A stretch of 15,534 nt of DNA from an uncultured Pseudorhodobacter sp. (GTDB taxonomy: Bacteria; Pseudomonadota; Alphaproteobacteria; Rhodobacterales; Rhodobacteraceae). Within the stretch, counting starts at the first letter, position 1; each line of letters begins with the position of its first letter. The notes beneath the pieces were generated by a model. It was not told where the DNA came from. It searched no databases and worked only from the letters and a program-made list of their open reading frames with translations. Positions 1 to 6,792 of this stretch are shown here, one piece after another. The translations under genes and the position numbers were made by a program. The stretch is taken from NCBI GenBank assembly GCA_937910975.1, contig CALEMZ010000447.1:1-15534 (forward strand), read 5' to 3'.

Positions 1-1472
1 GCTGCGACCTGCGGAGAGTGGGTGACGACGAGTACGTGCGCACTGCTCGCCAGCGCCGCCAGCCTGCGACCCACGGCATCGGCGGTGGCCCCGCCGACGC
101 CCCGGTCAATTTCGTCGAAAATCATGGTCAGGCCGGGGGTATTACCCAAAAGGCAAACCTTGAGCGCCAGAAGAAAGCGCGACAGTTCCCCGCCAGAGGC
201 GATCTTGTTCAAAGGGCCAGCAGGCGCGCCGGGGTTGGTGGCTACGGTAAAGGCAACCTCATCAGCCCCTTCCGGCCCCCCATCAGTCGAGGCAATCGCG
301 GTGGAAAAAAGCGCGCGTTCCATCTTGAGGGGCGCGAGTTCGGCGGCCATGGCCAGATCCAGCCGTTTAGCGGCGGCGATCCGGGTCTTGGTAAGCGCTG
401 CGGCCATCTGGCGATAGCTGCTTTCGGCCTCGGTCAAGGCCGCATCAAGGGCCGCGAGATTACCCGCCCCACCGTCAATCACCGCAAGCCGGGCGCGCAG
501 GTCATCGGCGAAACCGCCCAGATCATCGGCCAGCACGTTATGTTTGCGCGCAAGAGCACGGATAGCGAACAGGCGCTCCTCCAGTTGCTCCAACTCTAAC
601 GGGTTGAAATCCAATGCAGAAAGGCAATCCTCCACTCCCGATTGCGCTTCGCCCAATTCCATCATCACGCGCCCAAGTGCCGCCAGTGCCCCTTCCAGCC
701 GCCCCTCGGCGCGGTCAGCGGCACCTTCAAGCCAGCGCAGGGCATCAATAAGCGCAGCCTCGGCCCCTTGGTCGGACAACGCGGCATGGGCGCGCGTGAT
801 ATCGGCGCGGATTTTCTCAGCCCCTTGCATGGCGCGGCGGCGGGCATCAAGCGTGGCTTCCTCGCCCGGTTCAGGGTTCAGCTTGTCCAGTTCCGCCACG
901 GCATGGCGCAGGTAATCTTCTTCGGTGCGAGCGGCGGCAAGTGCGGCCTCGGCACGGGCCTTGGCGCGCCGCGCAGCGGAAAGCCCCCCCCAAGCGGCGC
1001 GCAGGGGGGCAAGGTCAGTCCCGGCGAAGGCATCAAGGATCTGGCGGTGGCCGCGCGGATTCAACAACCCGCGATCATCATGCTGGCCGTGCAATTCCAC
1101 CAGCGTATCGGAAAGCGCTCGCAACACATCGCCGCTGGCACGGCGATCATTGACCCAGGCGGTCTTGCGGCCATCGACGGTGTTGATGCGGCGCAGGATC
1201 AACTCATCCTCCGCCGCGATCCCAGCCTCTGCCAGCACGGCACGGGCGGCATGGCCGGGAGGCAGATCGAACACCGCCGTCACCTCACCCTGATCCGCCC
1301 CGGCCCGCACCAATTCGGCGCGCCCACGCCAGCCCAGCACAAAGCCCAAAGCATCAAGCAAAATCGACTTGCCCGCCCCCGTCTCACCCGTCAACACGTT
1401 GAGGCCCGGCTGGAACGCAAGCTCCAGCCAATCAATGATCAACAAATCGCGAATTTCAAGCGAGCGCAGCAT
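1..1472 (-). CDS. recN: DNA repair protein RecN (3' end cut by window edge)
   Basis: RecN is a cytoplasmic SMC-like ATPase that acts in recombinational repair of double-strand breaks. I read 490 residues from the ATG at 1472 to the window edge; the family is about 550 residues, so roughly the last 60 are outside. The ATPase parts are clear: Walker A GETGAGKS at residues 29-36, an ABC-type signature ASGGELSRF beginning at residue 425, and Walker B with the catalytic acidic pair in MIFDEID at 450-456. A charged, Ala/Leu/Glu-rich coiled-coil region lies between them. The ATG has a modest GGGA about 6 nt upstream. The gap to bamD is 37 nt, so the two are probably co-transcribed, and I see no SOS box in that gap. 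A run of eight G (minus strand) lies inside the gene at 984-991 without breaking the frame. Confidence 0.96.
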   Translation of the reverse strand, partial: MLRSLEIRDLLIIDWLELAFQPGLNVLTGETGAGKSILLDALGFVLGWRGRAELVRAGADQGEVTAVFDLPPGHAARAVLAEAGIAAEDELILRRINTVDGRKTAWVNDRRASGDVLRALSDTLVELHGQHDDRGLLNPRGHRQILDAFAGTDLAPLRAAWGGLSAARRAKARAEAALAAARTEEDYLRHAVAELDKLNPEPGEEATLDARRRAMQGAEKIRADITRAHAALSDQGAEAALIDALRWLEGAADRAEGRLEGALAALGRVMMELGEAQSGVEDCLSALDFNPLELEQLEERLFAIRALARKHNVLADDLGGFADDLRARLAVIDGGAGNLAALDAALTEAESSYRQMAAALTKTRIAAAKRLDLAMAAELAPLKMERALFSTAIASTDGGPEGADEVAFTVATNPGAPAGPLNKIASGGELSRFLLALKVCLLGNTPGLTMIFDEIDRGVGGATADAVGRRLAALASSAHVLVVTHSPQVA

Positions 1473-1485
1473 CCACTATCCCGCA

Positions 1486-1505
1486 GGGCACGCCTTGGCG
1501 CGCCC
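1486..1505 (-). repeat. GC-rich imperfect hairpin with adjoining G8 tract in the bamD-recN spacer
   Basis: The arms GGGCACGCC (plus 1486-1494) and GGCGCGCCC (1497-1505) pair at 8 of 9 positions around a TT centre. A run of eight C on the plus strand (1503-1510) abuts it and reaches the last base of the bamD stop codon. The hairpin ends 13 nt before the recN ATG and leaves the likely ribosome site free. There is no U-run on either side, so it is a poor terminator. It may serve as a processing or stability element for the bamD-recN mRNA, which is inference. Confidence 0.45.
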
Positions 1506-1509
1506 CCCC

Positions 1510-2349
1510 CTACAACCACCTGCCCTGAATGACCTGCCGGTACACTTTACGCAACCAGCTTTCACCACTAGCCTCCATCGAGAGGCCGCGCCCTGTCAAC
1601 AAACGGTGGCTGTCATCATAGAACGGGCTGGACTGGTAGTTGTGACCCAGAATAGCCCCTGCCGTCTGTGCCTCATCCGTCAGGCCGAGTGCAAGATAGG
1701 CCTCCACCAAGCGGTGTAGTGCTTCGGCGGTGTGGGTTGTAGCCTGGAATTCCTGTACCACCACGCGGAACCGGTTGATCGCAGCAGGATACTGCCCCTT
1801 CTTGAGGTAGTAACGCCCGATCTCCATTTCCTTGGCGGCAAGGTGGTCGAAGGCCAGATCGAATTTGAGAATCGCTGACCGCGCATAGTCACTGTCAGGG
1901 TATTTCTCGATCACATCGCGCATGCCTTGCAGCGCCCGGAAGGTCAGGCCCTGATCGCGGCCCACCTCATCAATCTGGTCGTAATATGACAGCGCCAGCA
2001 AATATTGCGCGTAGGCTGCATCTTCTCCCGCAGGATACAGATCCAGATAACGCTGTGCCGAGGCGCGAGCCTCTTCGTAGTTCTGAGCCTTATGCTGGCT
2101 GAAAGCCTGCATGATCAGCGATCGTTTTGCCCATTCCGAATATGGATAAAGTCGCTCAACCTCAGAAAAATACCGAATCGCAGTGTCGGGCTTGGAGCTG
2201 GTTTCCAGCGCCAATTCGCCACGCTTATAGATATCTTCTGCGGTCAGACTATCGAGAGGAACCTCATCTTGGCCCCCACCACAGCCAGAAAGGCCCGCAA
2301 CGATCAGCGCTGCCCAAATGAACCGTGCGCATGACTTAACGCCTGCCAT
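1510..2349 (-). CDS. bamD: Outer-membrane assembly lipoprotein BamD
   Basis: BamD is the essential lipoprotein of the BAM complex. It sits on the periplasmic face of the outer membrane and works with BamA to insert beta-barrel proteins. I choose the ATG at 2349 (279 residues) because it puts a lipoprotein signal at the N-terminus: Lys/Arg-bearing start, hydrophobic stretch 11-20, and lipobox LSGC with Cys23 as the lipidated residue. The open frame continues to 2547, but that extension is unlike any signal peptide and overlaps lpxC. The mature part is helical with TPR-like repeats, for example AIRYFSEVERLYPYSEWAK near 57-75, ARASAQRYLDLYP near 95-106 and AAINRFRVVVQEF near 189-201. An older name for the family is ComL/YfiO. 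The ribosome site is weak (AGGCGG close to the ATG). A candidate promoter lies in the 110-nt gap to lpxC. Confidence 0.95.
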   Translation of the reverse strand: MAGVKSCARFIWAALIVAGLSGCGGGQDEVPLDSLTAEDIYKRGELALETSSKPDTAIRYFSEVERLYPYSEWAKRSLIMQAFSQHKAQNYEEARASAQRYLDLYPAGEDAAYAQYLLALSYYDQIDEVGRDQGLTFRALQGMRDVIEKYPDSDYARSAILKFDLAFDHLAAKEMEIGRYYLKKGQYPAAINRFRVVVQEFQATTHTAEALHRLVEAYLALGLTDEAQTAGAILGHNYQSSPFYDDSHRLLTGRGLSMEASGESWLRKVYRQVIQGRWL

Positions 2350-2405
2350 CTTCCGCCTACCCCATAATTCTACATATACCCGCCTTTGACGGCCAAGTTT
2401 GTTCT

Positions 2406-2434
2406 GTCCTAGCACAGAAAAATCCGGTGCGCAA
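2406..2434 (-). promoter_or_regulatory. Candidate promoter for bamD(-recN)
   Basis: On the minus strand TTGCGC (plus 2429-2434) and TAGGAC (2406-2411) are separated by exactly 17 nt. The first fits the -35 consensus well; the second matches TATAAT at 3 of 6. Transcription would start near 2398, giving a leader of about 50 nt before bamD. The -10 box lies inside a perfect inverted repeat, TTCTGT / ACAGAA (2402-2407 and 2414-2419, 6-nt loop), which could be an operator or a leader hairpin. This is a sequence match only. Confidence 0.35.
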
Positions 2435-2455
2435 AATGCCTTTCGCCTTTCGGCA
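2433..2455 (-). terminator. Weak terminator-like hairpin after lpxC
   Basis: Five nt after the lpxC stop the minus strand can form a 4-bp stem TGCC/GGCA around an 11-nt loop, followed by TTTT (plus 2433-2436). The loop contains a tandem repeat of CGAAAGG (plus 2439-2452). The stem is short, so termination would be partial at best and readthrough into bamD is likely. Its U-run overlaps the candidate bamD -35 box. Confidence 0.25.
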
Positions 2456-2459
2456 CAGC

Positions 2460-3380
2460 TTAACAGTGAACGGGGATATCTGAGCGCAAAACCCCAACGC
2501 CTGGAAGCTTCCGGCCCGTAGGCAAGCCACATTCCACGACTTCCCATGCACTACGACGCGCAAATACTTCGCGCAGCAGGCGGTTCGTAAGGGCGTGTCC
2601 GGCGCGCACACCCGTATAGCGACCAAGAATCGGTGCGCCGGCCAGCGCAAGGTCCCCCAAAGCGTCCAGCATCTTATGGCGCACAGGCTCATCGGCGTGG
2701 CGCAAGCCTCCGGGCGAAAGTACCTGATCGCCATCGAAAACCACTGCGTTCTCCATGCTTCCACCAAGCGCCAGCCCATTGGCACGCATCGCATCGACAT
2801 CGGCCTGACGGCAAAAGGTGCGGCTGTCGCACAGCTCGCGCACAAATGCCCCGTTGGACATGTTCAGCGTCTTTTCCTGACGGCCAATCGCCGCGTCTTC
2901 AAAGTCAATGCAGAAATCGATTTCCAGCGCATCCGAAGGCTCAAACCGCGCGACGGCATCACCCTCGCGCACTTCGACGGCTTCCAGAATGCGAATGGCA
3001 CGAACCGGCACACTTTGTGCGCGGATACCTTTGGCCAGCAGACCTGCGACGAAGGGTCGCGAAGATCCGTCGAGGATCGGAACTTCCGGTGCGTCAATCT
3101 CAATCAGCGCATTATGAATGCCACAGCCAGCCAGTGCTGCCATGACATGCTCAATCGTTGAAACAGAATACCCTGCCGAATTAACAACAAGTGTGCACAG
3201 CCGCGAAGGCACGACCGCATCCCAACGCGCCGGGATCAGGGCATCACCAGAATCGACATCGGTGCGGCGAAACCAGATGCCGTAATTTGCCGAGGCAGGC
3301 TTTATCACCATGCGCACCGGCTTGCCGCTATGCAGTCCGGTCCCAACGAAAACCACCTGGGACTTCAGCGTATGTTGCAA
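2460..3380 (-). CDS. lpxC: UDP-3-O-acyl-N-acetylglucosamine deacetylase LpxC
   Basis: LpxC is the cytosolic zinc amidase that carries out the committed step of lipid A synthesis, deacetylating UDP-3-O-acyl-GlcNAc. The 306-residue protein is full length for the family. The zinc ligands are visible: H78 in STIEHVMAAL, then H235 and D239 in HKMLDALGDL. E77 next to H78 is the expected general base and H262 in AGHAL the catalytic histidine. LDGSS at 103-107 is the usual family motif. The start codon is TTG: an in-frame TAG lies eight codons upstream (3402-3404), no ATG or GTG lies between, the next ATG (codon 24) would delete conserved sequence, and a GGAAGG ribosome site (3388-3393) sits 7 nt before the TTG. 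A terminator separates it from ftsZ, so it should have its own promoter. Confidence 0.97.
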   Translation of the reverse strand: MQHTLKSQVVFVGTGLHSGKPVRMVIKPASANYGIWFRRTDVDSGDALIPARWDAVVPSRLCTLVVNSAGYSVSTIEHVMAALAGCGIHNALIEIDAPEVPILDGSSRPFVAGLLAKGIRAQSVPVRAIRILEAVEVREGDAVARFEPSDALEIDFCIDFEDAAIGRQEKTLNMSNGAFVRELCDSRTFCRQADVDAMRANGLALGGSMENAVVFDGDQVLSPGGLRHADEPVRHKMLDALGDLALAGAPILGRYTGVRAGHALTNRLLREVFARRSAWEVVECGLPTGRKLPGVGVLRSDIPVHC

Positions 3381-3589
3381 GGTGTAGCCTTCCGGACGTT
3401 TCTAATCATATGACCAAATGCCCGAACCTAGGTGGCAGCAAGATGTCTTATCCTGCGCGAGCTTTCAGTGAATGTTAACTAAGCGGGGGAACGCCCGGCA
3501 ACAACTCACTCTTTGTGACCTTCTGTTACAAATCCCAAAAAGCCTTGCAGAAGATCGCTTACGCCATACCAAGGCACTGATCTGAAATA
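3381..3589 (-). promoter_or_regulatory. lpxC upstream region (promoter expected, position uncertain)
   Basis: This region lies between the ftsZ terminator and lpxC and must hold the lpxC promoter if the terminator is efficient. The only spaced pair I can offer is TTGCCG (plus 3496-3501) with TTAACA (3473-3478) at 17 nt, and its -10 match is poor. The lpxC ribosome site GGAAGG is at 3388-3393. No coding sequence is convincing on either strand. Confidence 0.3.
3512..3532. promoter_or_regulatory. Operator-like palindrome upstream of lpxC
   Basis: Arms TTTGTGAC (3512-3519) and GTTACAAA (3525-3532) are complementary at 7 of 8 positions around a 5-nt centre. The spacing and symmetry suit a dimeric repressor or activator. 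It resembles, but does not match, a CRP-type site, because TGTGA and TTACA are 7 nt apart instead of 6. It lies about 130 nt before the lpxC start. A palindrome of this quality could arise by chance in a region this size. Confidence 0.3.
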
Positions 3590-3614
3590 GAAAAAGGCCC
3601 GACAATGCGGGCCT
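3590..3614 (-). terminator. Rho-independent terminator of ftsZ
   Basis: A perfect 7-bp stem AGGCCCG/CGGGCCT (plus 3595-3601 and 3608-3614) with a 6-nt loop is followed on the minus strand by five T. It lies 24 nt after the ftsZ stop codon, and is the clearest terminator in the window. It should separate ftsZ from lpxC transcription. Confidence 0.85.
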
Positions 3615-3638
3615 CTTCCGATTCAGATTTGAACGGTT

Positions 3639-5276
3639 TCAGTTCGCCTGGCGGCGCAGAAAGGCGGGAATCTCGATCCGCTCTTGGTCTGCATTCATCT
3701 CCGGCTCATCGTCATAGCTGGCGGCAACGGGTTGTTGGCGGCTGACTTGCGGCTGCGCGACCGGGCGCTCTGCAGGCACGTCGGCATGGCCAGCCATACG
3801 GTTAATCAGCGAGCCGATGCCAAAGCGCGGGCGCGGAGCCTCTGCTACGGGACGGGCGGCAGGCTGTGCGGCCGCCGGGCGCTGCTGCTGCATCGGGGCC
3901 TTGGACACGGCAGCCTGTAAACGGGCCAGCGCCTCGGGCGATGGCGTGCCGGTCGGGCGCGGGCGCGGGGCCACAAATTCCGATGCATCGGCATCCAACG
4001 CGGCAGTCATCGCGCGCGGCTGCGGTGCAGGCTGCGGGCGATAGGCGGGCGGCGGCAGATCATCGGTATGGGCAAACTGGCCTTCTTCGTCGGAATGGAA
4101 TGCCGCAGGGGTTTCGCGGTCAAACAAGCTGGGCGCGACATCTTGCATGGGGGCGGGGCTCTGCCGCAAATCCGAAGTCTGTGTGATGGTCGCCGATGGC
4201 ACCGCAAGCGAGACCTCAGCCATGGGTTCCGGTGCAGGTGCTGTGAAGCTGGATGGCAACGGCGCCGCCATGGAGCGACGCACCACAGGTGCTTCGGCCT
4301 TTGAGACATTGGCATCAATGCCCGTCGCGACGACGGACACCCGCAGGCGCCCCTCCATCGAGGTATCCAGCGTGGAGCCTACGATGATATTCGCGTCCGG
4401 GTCCACTTTCTCGCGGATAATGTTCGCCGCTTCGTCGAGTTCAAACAGCGTGAGGTCATAGCCGCCGGTGATGTTGATCAACACACCCTTCGCGCCGTGC
4501 AAGCTGATCTCATCCAGAAGCGGGTTGGCAATCGCCTTTTCAGCCGCTTCAACCGCACGGTTTTCGCCGGAGGCTTCGCCGGTCCCCATCATCGCCTTGC
4601 CCATCTCGTCCATCACGGCGCGCACATCGGCAAAATCGAGGTTGATCAGGCCGGGACGGACCATCAGGTCGGTCACGCCCTTGACGCCCTGATAAAGCAC
4701 GTCATCGGCCATTGCGAAGGCTTCGGTAAAGGTGGTGCGCTCATTGGCCAGACGGAACAGGTTCTGGTTCGGAATGATGATTAGCGTATCGACAACCTTC
4801 TGAAGTGCCTCAATGCCTTCTTCGGCCTGCCGCATGCGCTTGTTGCCTTCGAACTGGAAAGGCTTGGTAACAACGCCAACGGTCAGAACACCCAGTTCAC
4901 GCGCGGCCTGCGCGATGATTGGCGCGGCCCCGGTTCCGGTGCCGCCGCCCATGCCGGCGGTGATAAAGCACATATGTGCGCCAGCCAGATGATCAACAAT
5001 CTCTTCGATGGTTTCTTCGGCGGCGGCAGCCCCGACGGAAGGGCGCGCGCCTGCCCCCAAACCTTCGGTAACCTTCAGGCCCATCTGGATGGTGGAGGCC
5101 GCGCGGCTTTGCTGAAGTGCCTGCGCATCCGTGTTGGCAACGACGAACTCAACACCTTCAAGCTGCTGGTCGATCATGTTGTTGACCGCGTTTCCGCCTG
5201 CCCCGCCAACACCGAAAACCGTAATCCGCGGCTTCAGTTCTTCACGGTGCGAAGTCATCATCAGATTAAGTGTCAT
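3639..5276 (-). CDS. ftsZ: Cell division GTPase FtsZ
   Basis: FtsZ is the tubulin-like GTPase that polymerises at mid-cell and organises septal wall synthesis. I choose the ATG at 5276 (545 residues), not the TTG two codons earlier, because AGGCGG (5284-5289) lies 7 nt before the ATG. The GTPase domain shows GVGGAGGN near residue 23, the tubulin signature GGGTGTG at 110-116, and the T7 synergy loop NLDFADV at 212-218. From about residue 320 to 525 there is a long linker rich in Pro, Ala, Gln and Arg. The last residues, ending PAFLRRQAN, form the conserved tail that binds FtsA and other anchors. The protein is far longer than the 383-residue E. coli FtsZ because of the linker, which is usual in alphaproteobacteria. 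It lies 181 nt after ftsA, with hairpins in the gap and a strong terminator after the stop. Confidence 0.99.
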   Translation of the reverse strand: MTLNLMMTSHREELKPRITVFGVGGAGGNAVNNMIDQQLEGVEFVVANTDAQALQQSRAASTIQMGLKVTEGLGAGARPSVGAAAAEETIEEIVDHLAGAHMCFITAGMGGGTGTGAAPIIAQAARELGVLTVGVVTKPFQFEGNKRMRQAEEGIEALQKVVDTLIIIPNQNLFRLANERTTFTEAFAMADDVLYQGVKGVTDLMVRPGLINLDFADVRAVMDEMGKAMMGTGEASGENRAVEAAEKAIANPLLDEISLHGAKGVLINITGGYDLTLFELDEAANIIREKVDPDANIIVGSTLDTSMEGRLRVSVVATGIDANVSKAEAPVVRRSMAAPLPSSFTAPAPEPMAEVSLAVPSATITQTSDLRQSPAPMQDVAPSLFDRETPAAFHSDEEGQFAHTDDLPPPAYRPQPAPQPRAMTAALDADASEFVAPRPRPTGTPSPEALARLQAAVSKAPMQQQRPAAAQPAARPVAEAPRPRFGIGSLINRMAGHADVPAERPVAQPQVSRQQPVAASYDDEPEMNADQERIEIPAFLRRQAN

Positions 5277-5386
5277 TGCCAATCCGCCTGCCTTTGAGGG
5301 TCCCTGCGCCTTAAGCCAGCGCTTTCAGTCTCGATATTCGTTGAATCTTACCCACAACCAAGCAAAAGGTCACGAGAAAAACGAGC

Positions 5387-5429
5387 TTTCGCCACAAAAT
5401 ATGGGCGAAAATTCGCCGTTTTTCACGGC
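5387..5429 (-). promoter_or_regulatory. Array of alternative hairpins in the ftsA-ftsZ spacer
   Basis: Read on the minus strand, four arms occur in order: GCCGT (5429-5425), ACGGC overlapping GGCGAA (5419-5412), TTTCGCC (5410-5404 region, shared core TTCGCC at 5409-5404) and GGCGAAA (5393-5387). Arm 1 pairs with 2 (5 bp, 5-nt loop), 2 with 3 (6 bp, 2-nt centre) and 3 with 4 (7 bp, 10-nt loop), so they exclude one another. The 3:4 stem is followed after five nt by TTTTT. The rest of the 181-nt spacer holds a poor promoter candidate (TTGGTT, 17 nt, AATATC) and a GANTC site at 5343-5347, the target of CcrM-type methylases in this class. Attenuation or promoter control of ftsZ is inference. Confidence 0.4.
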
Positions 5430-5457
5430 ATTTCGACAAGATCGCCGGATATTGTGG

Positions 5458-6792
5458 TTACCAGTTCTCTTTGAACCATTTAAATGCGCGCTTGAGCGAG
5501 CGCGCGGGGTAACGCTCGGCTGGGATTTCAAAATCCCACCATTCGTCTTGCGGATGGGCAGCAAACAGACAAAGCCCAACGGCGGACGAAAACGCAGGGC
5601 CGGTCGCGGCCTGCGGCAGGCCTTGCACCCGCAGCGGTCGGCCCAGGCGCACACGTTGGCCGAGGATGCGCGCTGCCAACCCATCCAGCCCCGGTATCTG
5701 ACTGCCGCCCCCGGTCAGCACGATCTGCTGGCTTGGCAGATGGTCAAACCCGGCGGCATCCAGACGGGCGCGGGCCTCTTCCAAAATCTCCTCGACACGG
5801 GGGCGCATGATGCCGATCAGCTCGGTGCGGCTTACCTGTCTGCGGTCTTTCTCCCAGTCGCCACTGTCGCCGCCAATCTCGATCATCTCGCGGTCATCCA
5901 TGCCGGTGGCATGCACCCCGCCAAACTTGGTCTTGATCCGCTCCGCCGTGGTCAGGGGCACTTGCAGGCCCTTTGAGATATCCGAGGTGACATGATCGCC
6001 GCCCATGCGCACAGAATCCGCATAGATCATGTGCTTTTTCATGAACACGGAAATGCCCGTGGCCCCGCCGCCCATATCGATACAGGCGGCACCAAGCTCC
6101 TGCTCATCTTCCACCAGCGAGGAAATCCCCGACACATAGGCCGATGACGCCATCCCGGCGAGTTCCAGATCGCAGCGTTTCAGGCAATAGATCAGGTTTT
6201 GCACCACGGCGGCATCCACCGTCAGCAAATGCAGGTCACAAGATAAGCGATTGCCGATTTGCCCACGCGGATCACCAAGGCCAGAGCGATGATCCAGCGC
6301 AAAGTTCACGGGCTGGGCATGCAACACCTCGCGCCCGTCACCGATATCGGGCACTTCGCAGGCCGCCAGAACGCGGGCCACGTCTTGCTCGGACACCACG
6401 CTGTCTTGCAATTCCCATTCGCCCGCCAAGCCATAGCTGCGCGGATCGGCCCCGGAGAAACAGGCGATCACATGATCCACCCGCACATTGGCCATCTTTT
6501 GCGCCGATTGCACGGCGGTGCGAATGGCGCGCTCGGTTTCATTCATCACCGTGATTTCGCCAAAGCGCACCCCGCGCGATCGGGTCGTCGCGGCCCCGAT
6601 AACACGGAACGAGGATTGCCCGGCCATGGAGCCGACCCCCTCCATTTCGCGCAAACCCTCGGTATCGTCGAACCGCAAGATCAGGCACCCGACCTTGCTT
6701 GATCCGATATCCAAAATCGCGATCACCCCCCTCTGCATGGCGGCGCGGCGAATGTTGCGCATGGCACGCTGGGTTTGATAGAGATCCGTCAT
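5458..6792 (-). CDS. ftsA: Cell division protein FtsA
   Basis: FtsA is the actin-like ATPase that ties FtsZ filaments to the inner membrane and recruits later divisome proteins. The 444 residues carry the actin-family nucleotide site: phosphate-1 loop ILDIGSSKVG at 26-35, a second phosphate loop CIDMGGGATG at 237-246, and the adenosine motif LTGGGSQIPG at 359-368. The FtsA-specific 1C region lies roughly at 105-185. The conserved GLP...PAFSSAVGL segment is near 391-407. The extreme C-terminus SLKRAFKWFKENW is a basic amphipathic helix, the membrane-targeting sequence. Its ATG shares ATGA with the ftsQ stop codon (6789-6792), so translation is probably coupled. The N-terminus extends about 20 residues before the core beta strand, which is common in this group. 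Confidence 0.97.
   Translation of the reverse strand: MTDLYQTQRAMRNIRRAAMQRGVIAILDIGSSKVGCLILRFDDTEGLREMEGVGSMAGQSSFRVIGAATTRSRGVRFGEITVMNETERAIRTAVQSAQKMANVRVDHVIACFSGADPRSYGLAGEWELQDSVVSEQDVARVLAACEVPDIGDGREVLHAQPVNFALDHRSGLGDPRGQIGNRLSCDLHLLTVDAAVVQNLIYCLKRCDLELAGMASSAYVSGISSLVEDEQELGAACIDMGGGATGISVFMKKHMIYADSVRMGGDHVTSDISKGLQVPLTTAERIKTKFGGVHATGMDDREMIEIGGDSGDWEKDRRQVSRTELIGIMRPRVEEILEEARARLDAAGFDHLPSQQIVLTGGGSQIPGLDGLAARILGQRVRLGRPLRVQGLPQAATGPAFSSAVGLCLFAAHPQDEWWDFEIPAERYPARSLKRAFKWFKENW

Noticed and set aside
2350..2547. N-terminal extension of the bamD frame
   Set aside because: It overlaps lpxC and would bury the lipoprotein signal peptide that starts at 2349.
3473..3479. TTAAC as a CtrA half-site upstream of lpxC
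   Set aside because: No second TTAA at the expected 7-nt spacing.
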